A stretch of 64,000 nucleotides of DNA from contig CADAIP010000017.1 of the NCBI GenBank assembly GCA_902787975.1, forward strand, positions 62,001-126,000, given 5' to 3'. Under the pieces are notes generated by a model that saw only the letters and a list, made by a program, of their open reading frames with translations, was not told the DNA's origin and ran no database searches. A program made the translations under genes and the position numbers. Source of the stretch: Oscillospiraceae bacterium (GTDB lineage: Bacteria > Bacillota > Clostridia > Saccharofermentanales > Saccharofermentanaceae). Shown here piece after piece: positions 8,818-18,018 of the stretch. The stretch's first letter is position 1; each line of letters opens with the position of its first letter.

Positions 8818-11147
8818 TAGACGATTACGGTGCATTTGACCATAACGCGGAACGTGGCGGCAAAACTGATGCCGGCTCGCTCTTCAGGCGTATCATCCAG
8901 TTCCTGACCAACAGATATCTGGTTCTCGCCGTTATCTTCCTGGCATTCGGTGTTGCGATCCTTGTCATGACCACCAGACTTCAGTTCTCCAACTATCAGA
9001 ACACGTTGTCACAGAGCTCATCGGGTGTTGTAAGACAATATTCGCAGCCGGCTCCGAGAGGTGACATCTATGACAGCAGGGGAGTGCTCCTTGCCTCAAG
9101 TATCGAATATAACAGCCTCATGATAGCGAATGCTTATCTTGACGATGCCCAGCTTAACGCACTCTGTCTCGAACTCAGCTATCTTTTCGATGAGTATCAC
9201 TGCATCGACGTTGCAGATCTCGACCAGTATTTCATACTGGATCCCAAGGCCAGATTCGTTAAGTCCGAAGACAAGATAAGGCTTTGGCAGACGGACTCCA
9301 ATCTTTTCAATCTGAAGGACTATTCATCGGGCGTTATCGTTACGTTCTCTGATGATTACGTTAAGACCGATCCGAACGTTTTCTTCCTTTATCTGCGTCG
9401 GAAATTCAACATCGACAACAATTATACGATCGAAGAAGCGTACAGGATCATAAGGATAAGATATCAGATATTTACAGATAACTGGGCATTCATTAAGGGT
9501 ACGCCCGTTAAGATCGCAACTGACGTTCCGGATGAACTCATCAGGAAGATCGAAGAGCAGAATTACCATTACATGGGACTTGTTGCGGGTAAGGAATATG
9601 TGAGGACATATTCCTCGGAAGCCCTTTATTCCAGCCACGTTGTCGGTTACGTAGGTAAGATTTCCAGCGTTACGTATCAGGATCTTGCGCCATTCGGGTA
9701 CACGAGTGACGACGTTGTAGGAAAATCCGGTATCGAGTCGCAGATGGAACGTTATCTCCACGGTAAGAGCGGTGTCACTCCTTACAGCATCTGGACGATG
9801 AATGGTGAGGAAGGACTGTTCGTTCCCAACAGTTACGGCATTGAACCTGAAGAAGGCGCGACCGTATACCTTACAATAGATACGCATATCCAGGAAGTAG
9901 GAACCCAGGCTCTTAAGCAGTACATCCTTGAGCAGAGGGAGTACGACGAGGTAAACCAGACGGGTTATAAATCAGCGTCCGCCGGTGCTTTCGTTATGAT
10001 GAACGTCAACACGGGCGCAATCATCGCCATGGGTTCGTACCCGAACTACGATCCAAACGACTTTATACTTGCAAACTACGGCGACGAACAGGCCCAGGAA
10101 CAGGTTAAGTACTATCTCGGTATCGATGAATATCAGGAAATCACTGCTGGAGACCTTCCTTTGTGGAACCGTGCGATCATGTCTATGTACGCTCCGGGTT
10201 CTACATTCAAGCCCTGTACGGCTTTGGCAGCTCTCGAAAACGGCGACATAACACCTGAAGAGAACACCATCAGGTGTCCGGGTCCGTTAGACGTTGACGG
10301 TTGGATCTTCAGATGTCTCGAGTATCCTGATTACGGTCACGGCGATCTTACGCTTGATGATGCGATGACCCAGTCCTGCAACATCTATTTCATGATCTTA
10401 GGCATCCAGACAGGTATCGACAACATATCCGCGATGGCAAACAGATTCGGTCTGGGCGTTAAGTCAGGAGTTGACCTTCCGGGTGAGATCTCAGGTGTCA
10501 TGTCATCCCGTGAGAATAAGAGACTTACAAGACAGTCCGTTTACGATAAGACATGGTTCCCGTCCAATACGGCCCAGGCTTCGATCGGTCAGTTCGATAA
10601 CTGCTTTACGATCCTTCAGCTTTGCAGATATACATGCGGTATAGCTACCAATAAACTCTGCACGCCTTATGTCGTAGACCGGGTAGTAGCAAGTGACGGC
10701 TCGATACTATATCAGGGTCAGACCGAGTCCGTTGATATCGGTATTTCAGAAGAAAGTATTGAAGCGGTAAGAGGAGCGATGAGATGCGTTGCTACGGGTA
10801 CTTTCTATCCCAATGGCCGTCTCAAGTGGGAATCCAGTGCCGGTAACCAGTTCGATGACTTCCCTGTAGAGATGGTATGTAAGACCGGTACGGCAGAGAC
10901 GGGATTCGAGGATACCCGTAAGGAGTATTCAAACGGTCTTTTCATCTGTTATGCGCCGAAGGAGAATCCTGAAGTAGCTTTGGCTCTCGTGGTTGAGAAG
11001 GGTAAATGGGGTTCGACATCAGTCGTCATCGCTAAAAAGATCATGGCTGCATACTTCAATGCTCAGTTCGATTCATCTGAGCCTTTGTATTCGCCCAACC
11101 CCGTATTCGGCGACTATCTTCCTTATGTCGACGCTACTGCCGGTTGA
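8802..11147 (+). CDS. mrdA: Penicillin-binding protein 2, elongasome transpeptidase
   Basis: 781 residues. There is a single N-terminal membrane anchor (about 40-60), then a dimerisation domain beginning PAPRGDIYDSRGVLLA, and a transpeptidase domain with SxxK (APGSTFK, Ser near 467), SCN (near 526) and KTGTAE (near 694). This is a class B PBP that cross-links peptidoglycan during rod elongation. It is longer than typical PBP2 (about 630-700) because of extra sequence between residues 100 and 250. Its start overlaps mreD, making an mreC-mreD-mrdA operon. No rodA is adjacent. Confidence 0.92.
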   Translation: MAGNLIDDYGAFDHNAERGGKTDAGSLFRRIIQFLTNRYLVLAVIFLAFGVAILVMTTRLQFSNYQNTLSQSSSGVVRQYSQPAPRGDIYDSRGVLLASSIEYNSLMIANAYLDDAQLNALCLELSYLFDEYHCIDVADLDQYFILDPKARFVKSEDKIRLWQTDSNLFNLKDYSSGVIVTFSDDYVKTDPNVFFLYLRRKFNIDNNYTIEEAYRIIRIRYQIFTDNWAFIKGTPVKIATDVPDELIRKIEEQNYHYMGLVAGKEYVRTYSSEALYSSHVVGYVGKISSVTYQDLAPFGYTSDDVVGKSGIESQMERYLHGKSGVTPYSIWTMNGEEGLFVPNSYGIEPEEGATVYLTIDTHIQEVGTQALKQYILEQREYDEVNQTGYKSASAGAFVMMNVNTGAIIAMGSYPNYDPNDFILANYGDEQAQEQVKYYLGIDEYQEITAGDLPLWNRAIMSMYAPGSTFKPCTALAALENGDITPEENTIRCPGPLDVDGWIFRCLEYPDYGHGDLTLDDAMTQSCNIYFMILGIQTGIDNISAMANRFGLGVKSGVDLPGEISGVMSSRENKRLTRQSVYDKTWFPSNTAQASIGQFDNCFTILQLCRYTCGIATNKLCTPYVVDRVVASDGSILYQGQTESVDIGISEESIEAVRGAMRCVATGTFYPNGRLKWESSAGNQFDDFPVEMVCKTGTAETGFEDTRKEYSNGLFICYAPKENPEVALALVVEKGKWGSTSVVIAKKIMAAYFNAQFDSSEPLYSPNPVFGDYLPYVDATAG

Positions 11148-11186
11148 TAATTTGTGAATTTATTGTTTATTTCTAACAAAGACTAG

Positions 11187-11215
11187 TTGCTTGAATAAAC
11201 ATTTTACTGTACAAT
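11187..11215 (+). promoter_or_regulatory. Promoter for the MgsA-like gene pair
   Basis: TTGCTT (11187-11192), 17-bp spacer, TACAAT (11210-11215), 31 bp before the start codon. Confidence 0.55.
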
Positions 11216-11246
11216 CTGTTTATTAGTTTTTAATGGGAGATTTCGG

Positions 11247-11639
11247 ATGAAGATCGTTTTGATGGCTGACAACAGAAAGACTGAATTACTGGTCAATTTC
11301 TGCATTGCCTACAAGCCTTTGCTTGAAAAACATCAACTTATATCAGTATATAATACTGCGAAGCTCCTTAAATCAGCTGCAGATCTTGATGTGTCCGGTC
11401 TTTCCGTTGACTATTCCAGCGGTTTTGAACAGCTTGCTTCCAGAGCAGAATATAACGGCATCGACTGCGTCATCTATTTAAGAGACGGACGCCAGGTAGG
11501 CGAGTCCAATCCTTTTGAGCTTCTTGATGTTTGCGATCAGAATACGATCCCTTATGCAACCAACATAGCTTCAGCTGAGATCCTCATTACTGCTGTCGAC
11601 AGCGGTGCGCTCGACTATCGCGAATGGAACGCAGGCTGA
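11247..11639 (+). CDS. Methylglyoxal-synthase-like protein, probable pseudoenzyme
   Basis: 130 residues. Aligned by eye to E. coli MgsA, the fold and spacing match (KPLLEKHQL, NGIDCVIYLRD, NTIPYATNIASAEILI). The key motifs do not: the TGTTG phosphate loop is replaced around SVYNTAKLL, the GGDQ catalytic Asp region reads SSGFEQ, and the PHDPD segment reads GESNPF. Only the Asp equivalent to E. coli Asp91 (LRDG) is kept. Methylglyoxal synthase activity is therefore unlikely; an MGS-fold ligand-binding or allosteric role is more plausible. The 3' end overlaps the next gene, a glyoxalase-II-like hydrolase, by 16 nt, so a functional link to methylglyoxal or a similar metabolite remains possible. 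Confidence 0.7.
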   Translation: MKIVLMADNRKTELLVNFCIAYKPLLEKHQLISVYNTAKLLKSAADLDVSGLSVDYSSGFEQLASRAEYNGIDCVIYLRDGRQVGESNPFELLDVCDQNTIPYATNIASAEILITAVDSGALDYREWNAG

Positions 11640-12283
11640 TAACAGTCCCTTTCGGACCTCTCCAATCCAATATGTATGTAATCACCGGTCCTGCCGGTGT
11701 TTTTATCGTGGATACTTCTGTTTCTCCTGAGAAGGCAGAAGGATACTGTGAGCTTCCCGGTCTTTCAAAAGGTGAGTGCAAGGTTAAGGGCCTTCTTTTG
11801 ACACACGGCCATTACGACCACATCAAGTACATTAAAGAGTGGATGACTCTTTATCCCAATGCCCAGGTGTTTTTCAGCAGCAATGACGAAGAGCTTTTGG
11901 CGAATGGTTACATGAACTGTTCTTACATGGACGGTCAGCAGATAACATACGGTTTCGGTTACGAGAATATTTCCGGACTTGACGGCATGTACATTTATAA
12001 AGATGACAATATTAAGATCAAGGTTTTCGAGACACCCGGACATACTATGGGCAGCGTATGTTATCACTTTGAACAGAGTGGTGAAGAATTGCTCTTTACG
12101 GGAGATACCGTTTTCCGTGGTTCGATCGGACGTACTGATATGCCCGGCGGTTCGATGAAGGTGATGGCAGAATCCATTAAGCGCATAAGTACTTTTGATC
12201 CCGGCATAAAGATCTATCCCGGACACGGTCCCGATTCAACGGTCGAAGACGAGGTAAAATATAATCCGTTCTTTGATTTATAA
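11624..12283 (+). CDS. Glyoxalase-II-like metallo-beta-lactamase hydrolase
   Basis: 219 residues with the full metal-binding series: LLTHGHYDHI, ETPGHTMGSV, FTGDTVF, GRTDMPGG and IYPGHGPDS. This matches the YcbL/glyoxalase-II branch of the MBL fold, which hydrolyses thioesters such as S-lactoylglutathione or related thiol esters. No signal peptide, so cytoplasmic. Its start lies inside the preceding MGS-like gene, which suggests translational coupling. Clostridia often lack glutathione, so the natural thiol is unknown. Confidence 0.85.
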   Translation: MERRLITVPFGPLQSNMYVITGPAGVFIVDTSVSPEKAEGYCELPGLSKGECKVKGLLLTHGHYDHIKYIKEWMTLYPNAQVFFSSNDEELLANGYMNCSYMDGQQITYGFGYENISGLDGMYIYKDDNIKIKVFETPGHTMGSVCYHFEQSGEELLFTGDTVFRGSIGRTDMPGGSMKVMAESIKRISTFDPGIKIYPGHGPDSTVEDEVKYNPFFDL

Positions 12284-12291
12284 GGGTTTGC

Positions 12292-12321
12292 TTGACTTTT
12301 CTTAATGAGTATATGTAGAAT
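12292..12321 (+). promoter_or_regulatory. Promoter for the pheST T-box leader
   Basis: TTGACT (12292-12297), 18-bp spacer, TAGAAT (12316-12321). Transcription would begin just before the T-box leader. Confidence 0.6.
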
Positions 12322-12328
12322 AAGCAAA

Positions 12329-12610
12329 CGCAATGAAGGTGCGTAAGTAGTCTTATTGTTGACCGGAACAGAGAGTTGTGTCTTGGGCTGAAAGCACGAT
12401 CCGAAGGGCAAAAAGATGAATTTCAACACCGGAGCGTTCCAGCGAAAACGGCTTTCAAGCTGATTAAGCGGATGCATGGCGCGGCATCACAGCGCGAAAA
12501 CAAGAGCGGGTTACTATAGTGGTTTCCCGAACATGGGTGGTACCGCGAAGGTGCAGTAATAATGCGAATTCGTCCCGTGGCAATGATTAATTGCCGCGGG
12601 CTTTTTATTT
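12329..12610 (+). promoter_or_regulatory. T-box riboswitch, phenylalanine-type
   Basis: The leader contains the AGAGA motif (12370-12374), GGCTGAAAGCAC in stem I, and a specifier region GATGAATTTCAACACC in which TTC (12422-12424) reads as a Phe codon followed by a purine. The invariant T-box is GGGTGGTACCGCG near 12535-12547. A terminator hairpin GTCCCGTGGCAAT / ATTGCCGCGGGC (12572-12601) ends in a T-run just before the pheS ribosome site. Uncharged tRNA-Phe is expected to stabilise the antiterminator and switch on pheST. This accounts for the 361-bp gap between genes. Confidence 0.92.
12572..12608 (+). terminator. T-box-controlled terminator before pheS
   Basis: GC-rich hairpin with five-base loop followed by CTTTTTATTT. 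It competes with the antiterminator formed by the T-box sequence. Confidence 0.85.
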
Positions 12611-12644
12611 GGAAAAGCTGAGGCGGAAGAATAAGGAGGAACAC

Positions 12645-13688
12645 ATGGCTGAACTTGGTGAATTAAGCGCAAAGTTATCAGAGATCAAAGCAAAGATCGA
12701 ATCAGACCTTACCGAGATCAAGAGTTCCAAGGGCGTTTTCGAGTATAGAAAGAGCGTCATGGATTCAAAGGAAGGTAAGATCGGATCTCTCATGAAGGAG
12801 ATGGGTAAGATCCCGAAGGAGCTCAAGGCTGACTACGGTAAGATGGTCAACGAGATCCGCAACTGGGCAACTGAGAAGTTCGATGCACTCGATGCACAGT
12901 TCAAGGAAGCTGAGCAGAAGGCAAGATATGAAGCAGAGACAATAGATGTTACTCTGCCTTCAAAGAAACTCAAGAAGGGTTATCTCCACCCCAATACACA
13001 GGTAAGAAACCAGATCGTGGACATCTTCGGTTCCATGGGTTTCTCAGTATATGAGGGTAATGAAATCGAGACAGATCACTATAATTTCACGGCTCTTAAC
13101 ATCCCTAAGGATCATCCTTCACGTGACATGCAGGATACATTCTATTTAAGCCCTGAGTTCCTTTTGAGAACACAGACTTCTGCAGGTCAGGTCCACGTAA
13201 TGGAATCACAGCAGCCGCCTATAAAGATCATCTCACCCGGTAAGGTTTTCAGATCTGACGACGATGCCACACATTCACCGATGTTCTCCCAGATGGAAGG
13301 ACTCGTTGTAGATGAAGGCATCACACTCTGCGACCTTCAGGGTATGCTCGACGTATTCGTTAAGAAGATCTTCGGTGAAGAGACAAGAACTCGTTTGAGA
13401 CCTTCTTACTTCCCATTCACGGAGCCTTCCGTTGAGGTTGACGTTTCCTGCTTCCAGTGCGGCGGCAAGGGATGCAAGCTCTGTAAGGGAACAGGCTGGA
13501 TCGAAGTCCTCGGTGCAGGCGTAGTCAACAAGAAGGTTCTTGAAGGCTGCGGAATCGACAGCGACAAATACAGCGGTCTGGCTTTCGGTATCGGAATCGA
13601 TCGTATTGCCATGCTCAAGTACGGCATCAACAACATCAAGCTCCTGTTTGAGTCTGATCTCCGCGTACTTGAACAGATCGATGACTAA
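12645..13688 (+). CDS. pheS: Phenylalanine-tRNA ligase alpha subunit
   Basis: 347 residues from ATG 12645, preceded by AAGGAGGA (12633-12640); upstream in-frame codons fall inside the T-box terminator and are not the start. There is an N-terminal coiled coil (about 1-90) for tRNA binding. Class II catalytic motifs follow: [20 protein letters not shown] (motif 2 region) and [17 protein letters not shown] (motif 3). A CxxCxxxxCxxC-like stretch ([13 protein letters not shown]) is typical of this subunit. It charges tRNA-Phe as a heterotetramer with PheT, encoded 24 nt downstream. Confidence 0.96.
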   Translation: MAELGELSAKLSEIKAKIESDLTEIKSSKGVFEYRKSVMDSKEGKIGSLMKEMGKIPKELKADYGKMVNEIRNWATEKFDALDAQFKEAEQKARYEAETIDVTLPSKKLKKGYLHPNTQVRNQIVDIFGSMGFSVYEGNEIETDHYNFTALNIPKDHPSRDMQDTFYLSPEFLLRTQTSAGQVHVMESQQPPIKIISPGKVFRSDDDATHSPMFSQMEGLVVDEGITLCDLQGMLDVFVKKIFGEETRTRLRPSYFPFTEPSVEVDVSCFQCGGKGCKLCKGTGWIEVLGAGVVNKKVLEGCGIDSDKYSGLAFGIGIDRIAMLKYGINNIKLLFESDLRVLEQIDD

Positions 13689-13712
13689 GGTTAATTAAAG
13701 GAGGCAAGAACT

Positions 13713-16130
13713 ATGTTAGTACCATTAAGTTGGCTTAAAGATTACGTAGATATTGATGTCACACCTGATGAGCTCGAAAATAAGCTCTTCAGCTGCGGCT
13801 TCGAAGTAGAAGAAAAATATGAAGTAGGCAAGGACATATCAAAGGTCGTTGTCGGTGAAGTTAAGACATGCGAAGCAATCGAGGGCACACACCTTCATCT
13901 TTGCACCGTAGATGCAGGCGAGAACGGCGTTCTCCAGATCTGCTGCGGTGCTGATAACGTTGCTGCAGGCGGCAAGTATCCTCTGGCTCTGATCGGCGCA
14001 CAGGTTTATGCTACTGCAAAAGACCACAAGACTGTCGAAGGTCTCATGACAATAGGCCAGGGTAAACTCAGAGGTTACGATTCTTACGGAATGCTCTGCT
14101 CAGGCGTTGAGATCGGCGTTACTGAGGACATGTTCCCCGGTGCAGGTTACGACGGACTTCTGGTTCTTCCTGAAGATTCTGTTCCCGGTGCAGACGTTAA
14201 GCCCATCCTTGGCCTTGATGATTATATTTTCGACGTATCCATCACTGCAAACAGACCTGACTGCCAGTCCATCTACGGTATCGCAAGAGAAGTAGCAGCA
14301 GTGCTCGGCAAGGAAATCAAAGAGCCTGCTCTTGATTACACAGAGAGCGATGTTGCAATTGATTTCAACATCAGAGTTTCTGCTCCCGATCTCTGCCCGA
14401 GATATATCGGACACTATGTTTCTGACGTTACTATCGGCGAGTCTCCTCTGTGGATGAAGAGGCGTCTTGCACTTGTAGGATGCTCTGCAATCTCCAACGT
14501 AGTCGATATCACTAACTACGTTCTCTATGAGCTCGGCCAGCCGATGCACGCTTTCGATTTCAACTATCTTGAAGGTGGCGAGATCCACGTACGCCGTGCC
14601 GAGAACGGCGAGACAATCCAGACTTTGGACGAGAAGGAATTCGCTCTCACATCCGATAACCTCGTTATCTGCGACGGTAAGAAGCCTGTTGCACTTGCAG
14701 GAATCATGGGTGGTCTCAACTCTGAGATCCTCGATTCAACAAAAGCCGTAATGTTCGAGGCTGCAAAGTTCGCTCACGACAATATCCGTAAGAGTTCTAA
14801 GGCTTTGGGTCAGGTATCTGATTCTTCAATGAGATTCTCCAAGGGCGTTGATGAGTACACAACTGTTATGGCTATGAAGAGAGCTCTGCATCTCATCGAA
14901 GAGCTTGGCTGTGGCAAGGTGTCCAAGACATCTTTCGACATCAATACAGGCAACTCGATCGAGCCCAGAAAGCTCACTGTCAGCGTTAAGCAGGTAAACG
15001 GCGTATTGGGAATCACTGTTCCTGATGAGGATATCGTAAGGATCCTTACAAACTTAAGCTTCGCACCTGAACTTAACGGCGATGAGCTTACGATTGCAAT
15101 TCCGGGTTACCGTGTTGACATGGAGTCTTACCAGGATGTTGCTGAAGAAGTTATCCGTATGTATGGCTACGACCACATCACACCTACATTTATTCCGACA
15201 GCGAAAGTTACTTCAGGCGGATATAACCTCAAGCAGCGTTCAGAGCTCAAGATCAAGAGAGATCTCTGTGCAGCAGGTGCTAACGAAGGCGTACATTATT
15301 CATTCTTCTCGCCCTCTGATTTTGACCTCTTGAAGCTCCCTGAAGATGCTCCCGAGAGATTCGCGATCAAGATCATGAATCCTATCAACATCGATCTTTC
15401 TTTGATGCGTACAACTCTCGCACCTCAGATGATCAAGGCTATGGCAAGAAACCAGAAGAACGGAATCCTTACAGGCCGCATCTATGAGATGGGCAACAAG
15501 TTCATTCCCAAGAATCTGCCTCTTACTGAATATCCTGATGAGCGTGAGACGATCTGCATCGGTGTTTTCGGTGAGGACGAGGATTTCTATTCACTGAAGG
15601 GTCTGGTTGATGTAATAGCAGCATCACTGGATGTTGAATTCGATTACGAGAAGGATACTAAGACATTCCTCCATCCGGGAAGAACCGCAAAGGTTATCTG
15701 CAACGGTGAGGAAATCGGATACTTGGGCCAGGTCCTCTATGAGATCTGTGATGAGCTCGACATGAGAGTTCCTGCTTATGTTGCAGAGATCGATTTGAGA
15801 ACGCTTTCCAAGTACTACGGCAAGGACAGAAAGTTCATTCCGCTTCCGAAGTTCCTTGAAGAGAAGCGTGACTTCTGCTTCGTTATGGATAAGGATGTTA
15901 CCTGCGCACAGATCGAGAAGGAGATCAAAGCTTCCTGTGAATTCATCACTAAGATCGAGCTCTTCGACATTTACGAGGGAATCCAGCTCGGCCTTAATAA
16001 GAAGAGCCTTGCTTTCAGTGTAGTCTTCACACCTAAGGACGAGGAGTTCAAGCCTGAGGTTATCGACGGCTTCGTTGATACGATTCTTAATAACCTCAAG
16101 GAGAAGTACGGCGCTACACTCCGTGCGTAA
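13713..16130 (+). CDS. pheT: Phenylalanine-tRNA ligase beta subunit
   Basis: 805 residues, full length for the family. It begins MLVPLSWLKDYVDIDV and shows, in order, the EMAP/tRNA-binding domain (about 40-150), the B3/B4 editing domain (about 210-390), B5, the pseudo-catalytic domain and a C-terminal FDX-ACB anticodon-binding domain (PLPKFLEEKRDFCFV to the end). It forms the alpha2-beta2 enzyme with PheS and edits mischarged Tyr-tRNA-Phe. Start has AGGAGG in the 24-nt gap from pheS. A strong terminator follows 83 nt after the stop. Confidence 0.96.
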   Translation: MLVPLSWLKDYVDIDVTPDELENKLFSCGFEVEEKYEVGKDISKVVVGEVKTCEAIEGTHLHLCTVDAGENGVLQICCGADNVAAGGKYPLALIGAQVYATAKDHKTVEGLMTIGQGKLRGYDSYGMLCSGVEIGVTEDMFPGAGYDGLLVLPEDSVPGADVKPILGLDDYIFDVSITANRPDCQSIYGIAREVAAVLGKEIKEPALDYTESDVAIDFNIRVSAPDLCPRYIGHYVSDVTIGESPLWMKRRLALVGCSAISNVVDITNYVLYELGQPMHAFDFNYLEGGEIHVRRAENGETIQTLDEKEFALTSDNLVICDGKKPVALAGIMGGLNSEILDSTKAVMFEAAKFAHDNIRKSSKALGQVSDSSMRFSKGVDEYTTVMAMKRALHLIEELGCGKVSKTSFDINTGNSIEPRKLTVSVKQVNGVLGITVPDEDIVRILTNLSFAPELNGDELTIAIPGYRVDMESYQDVAEEVIRMYGYDHITPTFIPTAKVTSGGYNLKQRSELKIKRDLCAAGANEGVHYSFFSPSDFDLLKLPEDAPERFAIKIMNPINIDLSLMRTTLAPQMIKAMARNQKNGILTGRIYEMGNKFIPKNLPLTEYPDERETICIGVFGEDEDFYSLKGLVDVIAASLDVEFDYEKDTKTFLHPGRTAKVICNGEEIGYLGQVLYEICDELDMRVPAYVAEIDLRTLSKYYGKDRKFIPLPKFLEEKRDFCFVMDKDVTCAQIEKEIKASCEFITKIELFDIYEGIQLGLNKKSLAFSVVFTPKDEEFKPEVIDGFVDTILNNLKEKYGATLRA

Positions 16131-16212
16131 TCGTTTAATAGGATTATAAAGACGGACAGATGCTCGAAAAGAGCCTGAAACGCAATAAAGTCAATGCTTT
16201 GAAGCATATCTG

Positions 16213-16236
16213 ACGCCCGGGAAACCGGGCGTTTTT
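16213..16236 (+). terminator. Terminator after pheST
   Basis: ACGCCCGG-GAAA-CCGGGCGT with a GNRA tetraloop, followed by five T. Confidence 0.9.
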
Positions 16237-16240
16237 CTTT

Positions 16241-16270
16241 GTCGGTTTTTGTCGGTAATTGTCGGCAATT
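16241..16270 (+). repeat. Three direct repeats GTCGG at exact 10-bp period
   Basis: GTCGG occurs at 16241, 16251 and 16261, each followed by an AT-rich pentamer (TTTTT, TAATT, CAATT). The run begins right after the pheST terminator and lies about 85 bp upstream of the TadE-like gene. It could be a regulator site for that cluster. Confidence 0.5.
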
Positions 16271-16353
16271 GTAAGGAAAATACAGGGCATTTTGATTGTA
16301 AGATAACTCAAACCATACCTGCATACCGCAGGTTATTGATCAGGAGGTTTCTT

Positions 16354-16656
16354 ATGTCCACGCTTGAAGCTGCAATTACATTTTCGCTGATACTCGTAAT
16401 GCTTGCCTTTATGATCACTGGTCCTGAGGCGATAGCCCTTGATTCTTTTGAATGTGCCAGGGACGGCGGCAATGAACTTTTCTTTATGGAGCGGGATAAG
16501 GATATAGCAGATAAGGTAATTGTCGGCGGTGTTGACTGCTATGACACCTCGCCGGAAAAACTCTGCACTTATTTATCCGGCATATCCGATAACTTCAGGC
16601 TTATTTATGGATCCGTTTACGAACTTTCACAGGAGGCAGCAGATGAAGAGAACTGA
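16354..16656 (+). CDS. Small TadE-like pseudopilin
   Basis: 100 residues from ATG 16354 with CAGGAGG (16341-16347) upstream. It begins STLEAAITFSLILVMLAFMI, a short N-terminus with Glu before a hydrophobic helix, the pattern of TadE-type pseudopilins. The remainder is hydrophilic and presumably extracytoplasmic. The gene overlaps the next one by 14 nt and heads a run of three genes with similar N-termini. No Tad/Flp ATPase or prepilin peptidase is in the window, so assembly genes must lie elsewhere or be absent. Confidence 0.6.
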   Translation: MSTLEAAITFSLILVMLAFMITGPEAIALDSFECARDGGNELFFMERDKDIADKVIVGGVDCYDTSPEKLCTYLSGISDNFRLIYGSVYELSQEAADEEN

Positions 16657-18007
16657 TAAGAACAGAAGAACCAAAAGAGGCGTATCGTCATTGTTTCTTG
16701 CCGTGATTATGTCGGCCTTGATCCTGGTGGAATGTACTTTCGTTGCGTTTGTCTGGAATCTTGATTATGCGTTAAGCGTTAATGAGGCACTTAAGACTCA
16801 GATCGATACTATTCTCTGCGATTACAACAGACAGTTATTTGATGTCTACGGCATCTATGCTTTCACTTTGGACGAGGTCGATGACGAGTGCTTCTACAAG
16901 GCATTGGAAATGAACGGGCTGACAGCACAGTCAACGCTTGTTGTTACTTCCGCGGATGAGTTCACCACAGAAGATCTTAAGACAGCGATCAATTCATACT
17001 ACTGGTACAGGGGATCAGGCATAAGTCTCAAAGGCCTGGTTGAAGGATATGCCGAGATGATAAGGAGAACTGATGAGACGGGGATCTTAAACCAAGTCGG
17101 TGAGTATATGCAAAGCCCGGCAGCAGGTTATGTGTCGGACATGATCAAAGGTTCTGAAGATGCATCCCAGTGGATAGGAAAAGCAGGAGAGGCACTTAAT
17201 CTTGATGAGATACTGGAAGAAGCAGCTGATCTTGATGACATAAGGGCTGATTATAAAGACATGGTAAAAGACATTGAGCTTGATATCGACATAGACATTG
17301 ACGACTGGGAAGCCCTGCTTGATACATTGTCTTTCCTTGAGACTACCATGGATAACCTTACGGATATGTCCGATCCCATAATGACCAAGATGAATGTATC
17401 TCATTACTGCGCATATAACTTCGACTGCTGCTTTGCGCCTGATGGTGATGCGTCGATTACGGGAACAGAGTTTTCATCCATTCACGGAGATAAGCAGGTA
17501 GATGCCGAATGCATAATCACCGGACTTGAAGATTACCCGGCAATCTTTAAGGTCGAATACCTTATGGTACAGGTCCTTATCGTTTCAAATATGCTCAAAG
17601 ACTATGCAAACGAAGAGTTCAGGAACACCATGGAAGTTCTGGGGCAGATAATCTCAACGATCATATCTGCAGTAAGCGAAGGAACAGTCAATATCGATTA
17701 CAGGATAATAGCTGCAGGACTTATATACATTTGCGCGTCATTCCAGTCCATAAAGGACTTTTACCAGGTGATAAAAGGACAGAGAGCCGTTATCTTCGAA
17801 TACGAAGGTGAAAAGATGGTCACTTTCAGTTACAGGGATTTTCTTTATCTGTTCGCGCTTTGTACCCCTGTGGAAGAACTTCTCGAGAGAAGCCACGCGG
17901 TTCTTGAGAGAGATTACGGTGAGCTTTATAAGGGAATAACGCTTGAGGCTTATTTCAGGGGAGATACGTTTTCGGTTACGAAGCGTTATCAGCTTTATGA
18001 GAAATGA
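16643..18007 (+). CDS. DUF5702-like membrane-anchored pilus-associated protein
   Basis: 454 residues from ATG 16643, chosen because CAGGAGG (16630-16636) precedes it. The N-terminus is basic (KRTDKNRRTKRG) then one hydrophobic helix (about 14-38), after which comes SVNEALKTQIDTILCDYNRQLFDVYGIYAF. That layout matches the DUF5702 proteins found beside Tad-like loci in Clostridia. A middle acidic region (DIELDIDIDIDDWEALLD) and a late hydrophobic stretch near residue 340 are visible. It probably sits outside the membrane and may help build a surface appendage. Function unproven. Confidence 0.6.
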   Translation: MKRTDKNRRTKRGVSSLFLAVIMSALILVECTFVAFVWNLDYALSVNEALKTQIDTILCDYNRQLFDVYGIYAFTLDEVDDECFYKALEMNGLTAQSTLVVTSADEFTTEDLKTAINSYYWYRGSGISLKGLVEGYAEMIRRTDETGILNQVGEYMQSPAAGYVSDMIKGSEDASQWIGKAGEALNLDEILEEAADLDDIRADYKDMVKDIELDIDIDIDDWEALLDTLSFLETTMDNLTDMSDPIMTKMNVSHYCAYNFDCCFAPDGDASITGTEFSSIHGDKQVDAECIITGLEDYPAIFKVEYLMVQVLIVSNMLKDYANEEFRNTMEVLGQIISTIISAVSEGTVNIDYRIIAAGLIYICASFQSIKDFYQVIKGQRAVIFEYEGEKMVTFSYRDFLYLFALCTPVEELLERSHAVLERDYGELYKGITLEAYFRGDTFSVTKRYQLYEK

Positions 18008-18018
18008 GGAGTTAGGTC

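Noticed and set aside
12591..12644. N-terminal extension of PheS
   Set aside because: The frame stays open upstream, but those codons lie in the T-box terminator. AAGGAGGA marks ATG 12645 as the start.
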